The notes beneath the pieces were generated by a model, which was not told where the DNA came from, made no database searches, and saw only the letters and a list, made by a program, of their open reading frames with translations. Below are positions 1 through 9,635 of a stretch of DNA of 64,000 nucleotides, piece after piece. The translations under genes and the position numbers were made by a program. Where the stretch lies: NCBI GenBank assembly GCA_947452905.1, contig CANGEP010000001.1:434001-498000 (forward strand), given 5' to 3'. Source of the DNA: Bacteroidota bacterium (GTDB lineage Bacteria > Bacteroidota > Bacteroidia > Chitinophagales > Chitinophagaceae). Each line of letters opens with the position of its first letter. The first letter of the stretch is position 1.

Positions 1-90
1 TACTGGCATCGATTGCGATTTTATCCATTCTTGTTGTAAGCTGGGTGAAAATCTTAACAAAAGTTCTCCAAAACAAAATACTTTCTTCAT
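1..90 (-). CDS. kdgK: PfkB-family sugar kinase, probable 2-keto-3-deoxygluconate kinase (N-terminal fragment, truncated by window start)
   Basis: Manual translation of the minus strand from the ATG at 90: MKKVFCFGELLLRFSPSLQQEWIKSQSMPV, open to the window edge; the GE(I/L)L(L/M)R start is typical of PfkB sugar kinases. It directly follows kduI. Not in the ORF track. Confidence 0.7.
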   Translation of the reverse strand, partial: MKKVFCFGELLLRFSPSLQQEWIKSQSMPV

Positions 91-91
91 C

Positions 92-922
92 TTATGCTAA
101 GGTATTTATAGGTGCGGGATCCATATCCGAATACACTAAATTTTCACCAGCCATTCCCCATATAAAACCATAATTACTAGTACCGCAACCAAAATGCATA
201 CTCCATGGCGCAGATAAAACTGCGTCATGATTGGCTACTACTAAATGTTGTGTTGCTTGAGGTTCCCCCATAAAGTGAAATACTCTATGTTCAGAAGGGA
301 TATCAAAATAAAAATAAACCTCCATTCTTCTTGTATGCGTATGAGGAGGTACTGAATTCCAAACCGAACCAATATCTAAAATAGTTAACCCCATTACTAA
401 TTGACAACTTTGTATACCTTCTAAATGAATGTATTTATAAATTGTTCTTTTATTAGAGGTTTCAGCAGTTCCTAATTGAACTGGCTGAGCATCCTCCTTT
501 TTACAAACTTTTGTAGGATAATTTTGATGAGCAGGTGCTGATAAAATATAAAAATGTGCTGGACTACTTGCATGCAAAGATCTAAAACTAACTTCTTTGG
601 TTCCTCTTCCAATATATACACAATCCATTTTTTGAATAGGATATTCTACCCCATCTGCCATTACAACACCATCCCCTCCTACATTAATGACACCCATTTC
701 TCTTCTTTCTAAAAAGAAATTAGCCTTAAGTTCTTCGGGCGTATGCAAGTTTATTGTTTTAGAAACTGGCATAGCACCACCAACTATCATACGATCATAG
801 TGTGAGTAGGTTAATTGAATACTTTCAGCAGAAAATAAATTTTGTATTAAAAAATTATCTCGCAATGCTTGTGTTAACATTGATCTTGTTTCTTGTGCAC
901 TATTGGCGAATCTTATTTGCAT
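92..922 (-). CDS. kduI: 5-keto-4-deoxyuronate isomerase (4-deoxy-L-threo-5-hexosulose-uronate ketol-isomerase)
   Basis: Full-length KduI-like protein (MIVGGAMPVSKTINL, HTHTRRMEVYFYFD, HFGCGTSNYGFIWGMAGEN); operon with kduD. Confidence 0.95.
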   Translation of the reverse strand: MQIRFANSAQETRSMLTQALRDNFLIQNLFSAESIQLTYSHYDRMIVGGAMPVSKTINLHTPEELKANFFLERREMGVINVGGDGVVMADGVEYPIQKMDCVYIGRGTKEVSFRSLHASSPAHFYILSAPAHQNYPTKVCKKEDAQPVQLGTAETSNKRTIYKYIHLEGIQSCQLVMGLTILDIGSVWNSVPPHTHTRRMEVYFYFDIPSEHRVFHFMGEPQATQHLVVANHDAVLSAPWSMHFGCGTSNYGFIWGMAGENLVYSDMDPAPINTLA

Positions 923-936
923 ATATTTTTTATTTT

Positions 937-1695
937 TTATCTACCCATCCAACCCCCATCTACTACTAAAATGGTTCCGTTTACATAGTTAGAAGCATCA
1001 GAGGATAAAAATACTGTTGGCCCTTTGAAGTCGTCTGGATGCCCCCATCTTGCAGCAGGAATTCTACTGAGTATTGATTTATTTCTTTCTTCGTCCTCTC
1101 TTAAAGCTTTTGTATTATCTGTCTCAATGTAACCTGGCGCAATTCCGTTTACATTAATCCCTTTAGATGCCCATTCATTGGCTAATGCTTTTACTAATCC
1201 ACCAATGGCAGATTTTGCAGCCGCATAACCTGGAACATTAATCCCACCTTGAAAACTTAGTAAAGAGCAAGTAAATATAATTTTACCTTTCCCTTTTGTT
1301 ATCATTTTTTTACCTAATTCTCTGGCTAAAATAAATTGAGCATCTAAATTAATCCCCATTACTTTATCCCAATATTCATCGGAATGCTCTGCCGCAGGAT
1401 TGCGCATAATGATACCAGCATTATTTACCAAAATATCAATAGATTGATCATGAATGTTTTTAAGAAATGCATATAAAGCCTCTCTATTACCTATATCCAC
1501 TTGATGGTATGTAAACGTTTTTCCTAACTTATGTACAGCAGATTCAATTTTTTCAAAATCGCCCCCACTAGAAACCCCAATGATATTTGCACCTGCTTCT
1601 GCTAATCCTTCGGCCATGGCAAAACCAATACCTTTATTACAACCTGTTACTAAAGCTGTTTTACCTTGGAGATTAAATTTATCTATTATACTCAT
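937..1695 (-). CDS. kduD: 2-dehydro-3-deoxy-D-gluconate 5-dehydrogenase (SDR family)
   Basis: SDR signature (TGCNKGIGFAMA, NNAGI, YAAAKSA); adjacent to kduI. Confidence 0.9.
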   Translation of the reverse strand: MSIIDKFNLQGKTALVTGCNKGIGFAMAEGLAEAGANIIGVSSGGDFEKIESAVHKLGKTFTYHQVDIGNREALYAFLKNIHDQSIDILVNNAGIIMRNPAAEHSDEYWDKVMGINLDAQFILARELGKKMITKGKGKIIFTCSLLSFQGGINVPGYAAAKSAIGGLVKALANEWASKGINVNGIAPGYIETDNTKALREDEERNKSILSRIPAARWGHPDDFKGPTVFLSSDASNYVNGTILVVDGGWMGR

Positions 1696-1700
1696 AATTT

Positions 1701-3119
1701 TTATTTAGGCACTTTCCATCCAAAATATTCATTCGCATTATTAAAACAAATGTCCTCCACTAATTTACCAATCCACTCGATATCATTAGGTAATTCACCG
1801 TTTTCTATTTCCTTCCCAAATATATTACATAAAATGCGTCTAAAATACTCGTGTCTTGGATAGGATAAGAAACTTCTAGAATCGGTCAACATACCCACAA
1901 AACGACTTAATAATCCCATATTACTGAGCGCATTAATTTGTTTCTCCATACCATCTTTTTGATCCAAAAACCACCAACCCGATCCAAATTGAACTTTACC
2001 TGCTACAGAGCCATCATTGAAATTACCTATCATAGTAGCCATAAGCTCATTATCAGCAGGGTTTAAATTATAAATAATCGTTTTTGCTAATTTATCTTCC
2101 GTATCTAACTTGTTTAAAAACTTGGATAATGCGGAAGCTTGAGAGAAATCGCCGATGCTATCCCAACCCGTGTCAGGGCCTAATAATTGCAACATTCTTG
2201 AATTGTTATTTCTTAATGCCCCTAAATGATATTGCTGAATCCATCCTTTTTCCCAATCCCACTCAGCAAAATGCAATAACATGCAAGATTTAAATTTATG
2301 TTGTTCCAATATACTCAACTCTTTGCCCGATTTTACTTTATCAAAAATGGAATTAATTTCAGAACCCGTAAAATCCTCCACATAAATTTGTTCTAATCCA
2401 TGATCACTTACATTACATCCCATCGAAGCAAAAAAGTCGTGTCTATTTTGTAAAGCGTATAAGAAATCATCGAAACTACTTATTGAAATACTACTTGCTT
2501 TTTCTAGCTTGGCTAAATAGGCAATAAAATTAGCGGCATTGCTCACTTCCATCGCTTTATCGGGTCTAAAAGCAGGTAACACTTTAACCTCAAAAGAACT
2601 ATCCTTAATTTTCTGATGATATTCTAATGAATCAATGGGGTCGTCAGTAGTACAAATAACACGTACATTCATTTTTTTAATCATACCCTGTGTAGTATAA
2701 TCAGCAGATTGTAATTGTGACGATGCTTGTTCGTATATTTTTTTTGCAGAAACAGGATTTAATATCTCTGTAATACCAAAATATCGTTGTAACTCTAAAT
2801 GCGTCCAATGATACAATGGATTACGCATCGTATAAGGAACCGTTTCGGCCCATTTCATAAATTTTTCTTCGTCAGATTTATTTCCAGTACAATAGGATTC
2901 ATCTACCCCATTGGTTCTTAATGCCCTCCATTTGTAATGGTCTCCAGCAAGCCAAGCATCGGTTAAATTTTTGAAATTAATATTGTTGGCAATTTGATCT
3001 GGCGCCAAATGACAATGATAATCGATCAATGGCATTTTTACCGCAAAATCGTGGTAGAGTTTTTCTGCAGTTTTGTTTTGTAATAAAAAATTTTGATCTA
3101 AAAAAGCTTTCATAGTCAA
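1701..3119 (-). CDS. uxaC: Glucuronate/galacturonate isomerase
   Basis: UxaC-type (PLIDYHCHLAPDQIANN, MLTDSRSFLSYPRHEYFRRILCN); operon with uxaA/uxaB. Confidence 0.95.
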   Translation of the reverse strand: MTMKAFLDQNFLLQNKTAEKLYHDFAVKMPLIDYHCHLAPDQIANNINFKNLTDAWLAGDHYKWRALRTNGVDESYCTGNKSDEEKFMKWAETVPYTMRNPLYHWTHLELQRYFGITEILNPVSAKKIYEQASSQLQSADYTTQGMIKKMNVRVICTTDDPIDSLEYHQKIKDSSFEVKVLPAFRPDKAMEVSNAANFIAYLAKLEKASSISISSFDDFLYALQNRHDFFASMGCNVSDHGLEQIYVEDFTGSEINSIFDKVKSGKELSILEQHKFKSCMLLHFAEWDWEKGWIQQYHLGALRNNNSRMLQLLGPDTGWDSIGDFSQASALSKFLNKLDTEDKLAKTIIYNLNPADNELMATMIGNFNDGSVAGKVQFGSGWWFLDQKDGMEKQINALSNMGLLSRFVGMLTDSRSFLSYPRHEYFRRILCNIFGKEIENGELPNDIEWIGKLVEDICFNNANEYFGWKVPK

Positions 3120-3126
3120 CTTAATT

Positions 3127-4764
3127 TTATAGACTCACCCCACGCTTCCATGGAATAAAATCATCTTGATTTAATAATACTGCTTTAGGGGTGATCTCTC
3201 CACTTGCAGCTTTTATACAATAGTGTAATATTTCTTCTCCCATTTGTTCAATTGTCTTCTCTCCCTCAATGACAGGTCCGGTATCAATATCAATGATATC
3301 GGCCATTCTTTTTGCAAGGGCCGTATTACTTGCCACTTTGATAGTTGGACAAACTGGATTACCTGTAGGTGTACCTAATCCGGTAGTAAATAAAATTAAG
3401 GTAGCTCCAGAAGCAGCTTTACCTGTGGTAGCTTCCACATCATTACCTGGGGTACACACAAGGTTCAAACCTGCTTTTAATGCGGGTTCAGTATAATCTA
3501 ATACATCCACAATAGGCGCGTTCCCACCTTTTTTTGCGGCACCAGCCGATTTTATGGCATCAGTAATTAAACCATCTTTAATATTTCCTGGGGAGGGATT
3601 CATATGAAATCCAGATCCTACTTTTAATGCAGCATCATTGTAAGAAGTCATCAGTTGAATAAATTTTTGTGCCGCCAAAGGATCGATGGTTCTATTAATT
3701 AATTCTTGCTCCACACCACAAAGCTCTGGGAACTCTGCTAACAATATTTGCCCCCCCAACGCCACCACTAAATCGGCGCAATAACCCACGGCTGGATTTG
3801 CCGAAATCCCACTAAAGCCATCACTCCCGCCACATTTAACTCCAATACATAATTTACTGAGCGGCGCAGGCGCTCTTTTTGATTTATTGGCTTCTACCAA
3901 TCCTTTAAAAGTGGATTGAATGGCATCTGCAATTAATTCTGGCTCACTTTTAGATTGTTGTTGCTCAAAAATGTATAAGGGCTTATTAAAATTTGGATTT
4001 CTATCTTTAATATCTTTTTCGAAATCTGATAATTGTAAGTTTTGACAGCCTAAACTTAACACTGTAATTCCAGCTACATTCGGATGATCGGCATAAGCAG
4101 CTAATAATTTACTTAACACTGCGGCATCTTGTCTTATACCTCCACACCCCCCTTGATGATTTAAAAATTTAATACCATCTATATTTTCAAATACTCGATC
4201 TTTTTTTGTGGTAGCAGTTAAATTAATAGGAATAGAAATATCTTTCCCTTCTTTATATGCATTTAATAATTGTTTCGTGTATTGTTTATACTGATTAGAA
4301 ACCTCATACCCTAATTCATTATGTAAAGCTTCTTTGATAACATCTAAATTTCGATTTTCACAAAAAACTGTGGGCACAAATAACCAATAGTTAGCAGTAC
4401 CCACTCTACCATCAGCACGATGATACCCGTTAAATGTTTGATCCTGAAACTTAGTTATATCAGGGGCTTGCCATGTATAATCAAAAGGCTTAAATACAAA
4501 AGGTTGCGCTGCATGGTGTAAATTTTCGGTACTCATTCTGGCACCAGCAACTACATCCAAGGTTAATTTTCCCACGAGTACCCCGTACATAAAAATGGAA
4601 TCCCCTTTTTTAAAATCGGTAGGGTAAATTTTATGTTTAGCCGAAATATCTTCTTGAACAGTTACCTCCTGTCCATCAATTGACACTATAGTACCTTTTG
4701 AGATATTTTGCAAAGCCACCCACACATTATCTTTAGGATTTATTTTTAAAACGTTTTTTTTCAT
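3127..4764 (-). CDS. uxaA: Altronate dehydratase (SAF domain plus catalytic domain)
   Basis: N-terminal SAF-like region followed by UxaA catalytic motifs (YHRADGRVGTANYW, KCGGSDGFSGISANPAVG); ATGA overlap with uxaB. Confidence 0.93.
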   Translation of the reverse strand: MKKNVLKINPKDNVWVALQNISKGTIVSIDGQEVTVQEDISAKHKIYPTDFKKGDSIFMYGVLVGKLTLDVVAGARMSTENLHHAAQPFVFKPFDYTWQAPDITKFQDQTFNGYHRADGRVGTANYWLFVPTVFCENRNLDVIKEALHNELGYEVSNQYKQYTKQLLNAYKEGKDISIPINLTATTKKDRVFENIDGIKFLNHQGGCGGIRQDAAVLSKLLAAYADHPNVAGITVLSLGCQNLQLSDFEKDIKDRNPNFNKPLYIFEQQQSKSEPELIADAIQSTFKGLVEANKSKRAPAPLSKLCIGVKCGGSDGFSGISANPAVGYCADLVVALGGQILLAEFPELCGVEQELINRTIDPLAAQKFIQLMTSYNDAALKVGSGFHMNPSPGNIKDGLITDAIKSAGAAKKGGNAPIVDVLDYTEPALKAGLNLVCTPGNDVEATTGKAASGATLILFTTGLGTPTGNPVCPTIKVASNTALAKRMADIIDIDTGPVIEGEKTIEQMGEEILHYCIKAASGEITPKAVLLNQDDFIPWKRGVSL

Positions 4765-6116
4765 ATTCCTAAGATTGTTTTAATGCCTACTGTATTAATT
4801 TTTTCTTTCCATTGTTCTACTTTTTCTACAAAAGCTACTTGACTACAATATTCAGTAGTGTTGATATTTTTACCCTGTTCTTTTTCCATGTATAAAGCAA
4901 AGGCGGCAAAGCCTAAACTCATTTTATCGGCAGGCGATTGATGGATAGTAAAATATTTTTCCATGAGAAACTGATTTCTCATTTTCATTTTTTCTTCAAA
5001 ATTCATAGCAATACTTACCCATTTGTGTTCAATAAATGGATTGGCAAAACGCTCTAAAACACTTTTCCCAAATTGCACCGCATCGTTGGTTGAAATATCA
5101 TCCCCCACAACACAAGGGGCAATCTCTTCGATAGCTAATTGAGTGATGAAACCTTTAAAACCTTCGTTATTCATTGCCTGAATAACAGTTTCAAATCCTG
5201 CTAAAATTGCCACCGCACAACTAAAAGTATGCGTGCCATTTAAAAGTCTTAATTTTAATTCACGGAATTTTACAATAGACGGTGCTACCACCACTCTTTC
5301 GTCGGTAGTCGCAAATGAAATTTTTTGAATCGTGGATGTTTTTTGTGATTCTATAGCCCATAAAGCAAAGGGCTCACTACTAATTAACAATTGATCCTCA
5401 TAACCCAAAGTATCTTTTAACTCTTCCATTTCTTTTTCACTCAACTTGCCTGGCACAATTCGATCCACCAAAGTATTACAAAAATCATTGGCGTCGGATA
5501 TCCATTGAATAAAGGATGCTGGTAAAGCATGATGTTTTGCCAAACTAATAATTATGTCTACCAAAACATTCGCATTATTAGGAACTAACTCGGTAGGCAA
5601 AATTACCCATCCTTTATTTTTGTCTCCATTAAAATGTTGCCATCTAGCATGTAATAAAGCCAATAATTTTGCAGGAAAAGTATTAGGTGCCTCCGGGCCT
5701 AAGGGATCATTTACATCTAATATTAAACCAGCTTCGGTAGTATTTGAAATAATCACCTCAATATTTTCACTAACTGCCAAGTTTAATAAAATATTCCAAT
5801 CTTTTTTCGCTTCTACCACTCTACTAATGGAACTATTCACAAAAGAATTGTTCACAAGCTCCCCTTTATACACGCCTCTTATACAATGAGTAAATAAATT
5901 GTCTTGTGAAGTAAAATCGGAAACACCCCCCTGTGAAGTTGATTTAACAACTACCACTTTACCATTAAACACACCCTGCTGGTTTGCATGATGAATAAAA
6001 AAATCAGGCAAGCCTCTTAATAAAACGCCTGTTCCAAATTGCAATACTTTTTCTGGCAAATCCTTGATTTGACCATGACTATTTATCCATTCCTTATTTA
6101 ATATTGGCCTACTCAT
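4761..6116 (-). CDS. uxaB: Tagaturonate reductase (mannitol dehydrogenase superfamily)
   Basis: VLQFGTGVLLRGLPDFFIHHAN...VVVVKSTSQGG Rossmann start and overall similarity to UxaB; operon context. Confidence 0.92.
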   Translation of the reverse strand: MSRPILNKEWINSHGQIKDLPEKVLQFGTGVLLRGLPDFFIHHANQQGVFNGKVVVVKSTSQGGVSDFTSQDNLFTHCIRGVYKGELVNNSFVNSSISRVVEAKKDWNILLNLAVSENIEVIISNTTEAGLILDVNDPLGPEAPNTFPAKLLALLHARWQHFNGDKNKGWVILPTELVPNNANVLVDIIISLAKHHALPASFIQWISDANDFCNTLVDRIVPGKLSEKEMEELKDTLGYEDQLLISSEPFALWAIESQKTSTIQKISFATTDERVVVAPSIVKFRELKLRLLNGTHTFSCAVAILAGFETVIQAMNNEGFKGFITQLAIEEIAPCVVGDDISTNDAVQFGKSVLERFANPFIEHKWVSIAMNFEEKMKMRNQFLMEKYFTIHQSPADKMSLGFAAFALYMEKEQGKNINTTEYCSQVAFVEKVEQWKEKINTVGIKTILGI

Positions 6117-6145
6117 CTTTTATTATTATGCTAAATTTTACGTAA

Positions 6146-9100
6146 TTATTTTATCAACCAATTAACCAGTTCCTGAGCAGCTTCAAAATTTTGATACTGC
6201 TTAGGCAATTTTCTTCCATCAATATATTCATTATACAACCAAGGGTCTCCTACTACTAATACCTTCCCCTTTCCTACCATAGCTTTAGCAATAACAGGCA
6301 CAGTACCATTGGTAGCCACCACAGTGGCAGGCGCTTTCACCGATAAAGCACTCACTTCTTTTAAATGTAATTTTAAGTTGGTCGAAAAAATACCATTGTC
6401 TTTTGAAGGATACACATTTCCCATTTCAAAGGCATTGCCTTTTACCATATTAACGGATTGATTGGTAGAACTTATTCCAAATTTTTCCAATAAAATATTC
6501 ATATGAACCAAATCGGTATTCGCACTATCATTGGTCATCACTAATAAAGTACCCCCTTGCTTTACCCAATCAACAATAACACTTGCCTCTTTTTCATTCA
6601 TATAATTGGGATGAGGATTGTCTTTTACATGATCAGCATCGATAATTAAATATACTTGACTCGTTTTTAGATTTTCAGCCGTGGGTGCTGTGTCTAAACT
6701 ACGAAGCAAGGCACCTTTATCTATAAACTGTTGTCCCCAACAAGCATTTCCACTATTACTTACTTCTTCCCAAGCATAATGCCAACGGTAGTCATTGCCT
6801 TTAGCATCTTTTTTTAATTCATTGTTAAAATAAGTATCAAGTGTGACAATAGGATGTGATTTAATAGTTGATTTTTCAAAAACAATGGCTTGATTGGCTG
6901 CTTGTAAAAGAGAACCAAATCCTTTAGGATCATTTAGTACAATGGGTTCTTTAAAATAATAATCTAAAGTCCCATCTCTGTATGGCGTTCCTCCTAAACC
7001 TGAAACAGAAACTGTATTGTTTAACTCAATAAAGCCATTATTGTCTTTGATATAGTTTTGAATAATCCCTGTATAGGCTTTTTGTGCATTGGATGTATAA
7101 GCGTTACTGATATATCCTTTTTTAACCGCCTTAAATAATACTCTTGAAAACATTGAAGAAGCAGAGGTTTCGTAATAATTTCTAGGATCACTTGGCGCAT
7201 CTAAAATATCAAACCACAATCCATTTTTTTGCTGCACTGCAACAATTGCTTTAGCATATCTATTTAAGATTTGAATTAAGGAATCTCTTCCTGGATCTTG
7301 TAAAGGATAATAATCTAATGCATCCACCAAAGCCATTCCATACCAACCCATGGCTCTACCCCAAATATGAGGCGATTTTCCGGTTTGTGGATCGGCCCAT
7401 TTTTGTTGTTTTTTTGCATCCCACGCATGAAATAATAATCCCGTTTTTTCGTCTTTAGTGTAAGTTTCGGCTAAAACAAATTGTCGAGTAATTTCTTTGT
7501 AAGCGCTACTATCATGAAATACACTAGCATATTGTGCATAAAAAGCAGCCCCCATGTATAACCCATCTAACCACATTTGATGAGGGTAAATATTTTTATG
7601 CCATAAGCCACCCAATTCATTGCGAGGTTGTAATTGCCATTGATGATACATCTGATCCAAGGCCTTTTTGTATTTTTCTTTACCCGTGACTTGATATAAA
7701 GTAAGAAGTAATTTACCATTGTTTAAATGGTCTATATTAAACTCGTCGGGTTTATAATCATACACCGAACCATCTTCTTTTACATAATAATCCATGCTAT
7801 GTTGGATATACTGAAAATATTGAGGATCCCCTGTAGCATACCATAATTCTTCAATCCCTTTTAAAATAACACCTTGGTCATAACTCCATCTAGCTCTTGC
7901 TCCTGGAGCTGGCTTTACCGCAAAGGAGTCGGGCCATAGACGCATGGCAGTGGCTGCCATCTTTTCCGCCATAGATGTGGCAGTAGTAGGCTTTAATTTT
8001 TTTAGTTGAACCGTATCAACATCTATATTAAGAGCATGTACCGTTTTTAACATAGGAGTAAGAGCAGATGTTAAAATGGTAGATTGCTGAATAGAAATAC
8101 TATCTGCTTCCTCAATTTGTATACCTTCTCTTGCACTTATAAAACTATTTTTGATAAGAATATTTTTTATGGGCATCTCAGGTATACCTCTTACAAATAA
8201 AGCCTTACTAGCACCATCACATGAAACATTACTTATTTCAAAATTTCTAAAAATAGGTGTAGCCTCAGTTACTGGAAACTTTTGTACAACAACCTTATCT
8301 TCTTCCCCATTTAATTTGATAGGATCAGTAGCAGCATAATACATATCAAAGAGTATCGCTTCTCCCACAATATCCTTCATATTAATATTGGTAGCATAAA
8401 TATTCTCAACCACACCTCCTCTGCCTCTTACCGTCTTAAAACGAAGCCCAATGTCTGTACCCACGAACGTACAACCATCGATGTAAATATTTTTAGCGCC
8501 CCCACTCATTTCACTACCTACCACAAAACCACCGTGTGCATGATAAACAGTACAGTTTTTTACAATAATGTTTTGAGTAGGCATACCTCTTTTTCGACCA
8601 TCTTCGTCTCTTCCGCTTTTAATAGTAATACCATCATCGCCCGTATCGAATACACAATCTTCTAAAATAGCATTAGAGCAGCTTTCTAAATCAATGGCAT
8701 CGGTATTGGTTCCCCACCATGGATTTTTTACGATCATTTTTTTAATTACAATATCCTTACTCATTAAAAAGTGAGTTGTCCATGCAGGTGAATTTTCAAA
8801 ACTTACCCCTTCAATTAACACTTTACTACATTGGTTTATGCGAAGCATGTTGGGACGTAAAAAATCTTTGATGCCCTCAAAATCTTGCAAAGTTTTTCCA
8901 GCGATTAATTTGCCAACATCTTTTTTTATAGAGGCTTCTGCGGCTGCTTTAGATGGATACCATGTTTTTTTATCCTCAGTTAAAGCACCACCAAAATTTT
9001 TCAAATGTCTTTTCCATTCCTCTTCCGATAATTTATCTTTCTTTAAGGGTCTCCAGTATAATCCATTTCCATTAAAAATACCTTCACCGGTTATAGCAAT

Positions 9101-9502
9101 ATTGGTTTGTTTTTCGGCAGAAATTGGGGATTGACATCTTGCAGCATCTACCCCTTCGAAAGAAGAAACCACTAATGGATATTGTGCAAAATCGGAACTA
9201 AAAACTACTAATGCACCAGCATTTAAGTGTAAGTTTACATTGGATAATAACACAATGGGGCCAGTAAGCCATTGGCCTTTAGGAATAACCACCACACCCC
9301 CGCCTTTGTCATGCATGATTTGGATGGCCTTGTTAATGGCGAAACTATTTAAATGATTCCCATTGGCACGAGCACCCGTAGAGACTATCGAAATGGTGTC
9401 TTTTCGGAAACTGGTTTTTTGGATTAAAAAATTGGGTGTTTTTAAAGCAAAACTGGGCAAGGTGAAGGCAAGGCTTAAGCCTAAATAAATGAATCGTTTC
9501 AT
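6146..9502 (-). CDS. Secreted fused GH28 polygalacturonase-like + GH105 unsaturated (rhamno)galacturonyl hydrolase + C-terminal GATase-like/DUF4350-type domain
   Basis: 1118 aa; signal peptide; GH28 motifs NTDAIDLE, DTGDDGITIKSG, HGGFVVGSEMSGG; GH105-like (alpha/alpha)6 motifs MWLDGLYMGAAFYAQYA, HIWGRAMGWYGMALVDALDYYP; C-terminal EASVIVDWVKQGGTLLVMTND. Confidence 0.85.
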   Translation of the reverse strand: MKRFIYLGLSLAFTLPSFALKTPNFLIQKTSFRKDTISIVSTGARANGNHLNSFAINKAIQIMHDKGGGVVVIPKGQWLTGPIVLLSNVNLHLNAGALVVFSSDFAQYPLVVSSFEGVDAARCQSPISAEKQTNIAITGEGIFNGNGLYWRPLKKDKLSEEEWKRHLKNFGGALTEDKKTWYPSKAAAEASIKKDVGKLIAGKTLQDFEGIKDFLRPNMLRINQCSKVLIEGVSFENSPAWTTHFLMSKDIVIKKMIVKNPWWGTNTDAIDLESCSNAILEDCVFDTGDDGITIKSGRDEDGRKRGMPTQNIIVKNCTVYHAHGGFVVGSEMSGGAKNIYIDGCTFVGTDIGLRFKTVRGRGGVVENIYATNINMKDIVGEAILFDMYYAATDPIKLNGEEDKVVVQKFPVTEATPIFRNFEISNVSCDGASKALFVRGIPEMPIKNILIKNSFISAREGIQIEEADSISIQQSTILTSALTPMLKTVHALNIDVDTVQLKKLKPTTATSMAEKMAATAMRLWPDSFAVKPAPGARARWSYDQGVILKGIEELWYATGDPQYFQYIQHSMDYYVKEDGSVYDYKPDEFNIDHLNNGKLLLTLYQVTGKEKYKKALDQMYHQWQLQPRNELGGLWHKNIYPHQMWLDGLYMGAAFYAQYASVFHDSSAYKEITRQFVLAETYTKDEKTGLLFHAWDAKKQQKWADPQTGKSPHIWGRAMGWYGMALVDALDYYPLQDPGRDSLIQILNRYAKAIVAVQQKNGLWFDILDAPSDPRNYYETSASSMFSRVLFKAVKKGYISNAYTSNAQKAYTGIIQNYIKDNNGFIELNNTVSVSGLGGTPYRDGTLDYYFKEPIVLNDPKGFGSLLQAANQAIVFEKSTIKSHPIVTLDTYFNNELKKDAKGNDYRWHYAWEEVSNSGNACWGQQFIDKGALLRSLDTAPTAENLKTSQVYLIIDADHVKDNPHPNYMNEKEASVIVDWVKQGGTLLVMTNDSANTDLVHMNILLEKFGISSTNQSVNMVKGNAFEMGNVYPSKDNGIFSTNLKLHLKEVSALSVKAPATVVATNGTVPVIAKAMVGKGKVLVVGDPWLYNEYIDGRKLPKQYQNFEAAQELVNWLIK

Positions 9503-9570
9503 AGAGATTTAAATATAGGCAAAATGCCCATTTTTAGCCTTTATTTAAGCTTAAAATAGGGTGCTTTTTT

Positions 9571-9586
9571 ACGCAAACGATTTCGT
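9571..9586. promoter_or_regulatory. LacI-family operator candidate between the divergent GH28-GH105 operon and the lacI-type gene
   Basis: ACGCAAACGATTTCGT matches the LacI/PurR/CytR-type consensus ANGCAANCGNTTNCNT at every defined position. Confidence 0.75.
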
Positions 9587-9635
9587 TTTGAGTGCAATAA
9601 ATTAACTAACTTTATTTTTACAACAATATCCCTTT

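Noticed and set aside
1-12. LacI-like sequence on the minus strand (CGCAATCGATGCC) near the window start
   Set aside because: Lies inside the kdgK coding sequence and lacks one half of the consensus; it shows that partial matches arise by chance.
5554-5889. 111-aa plus-strand ORF inside uxaB
   Set aside because: Antisense shadow ORF with no independent support.
8838-9134. 98-aa plus-strand ORF inside the GH28-GH105 gene
   Set aside because: Antisense shadow ORF; composition follows from the opposing codons.
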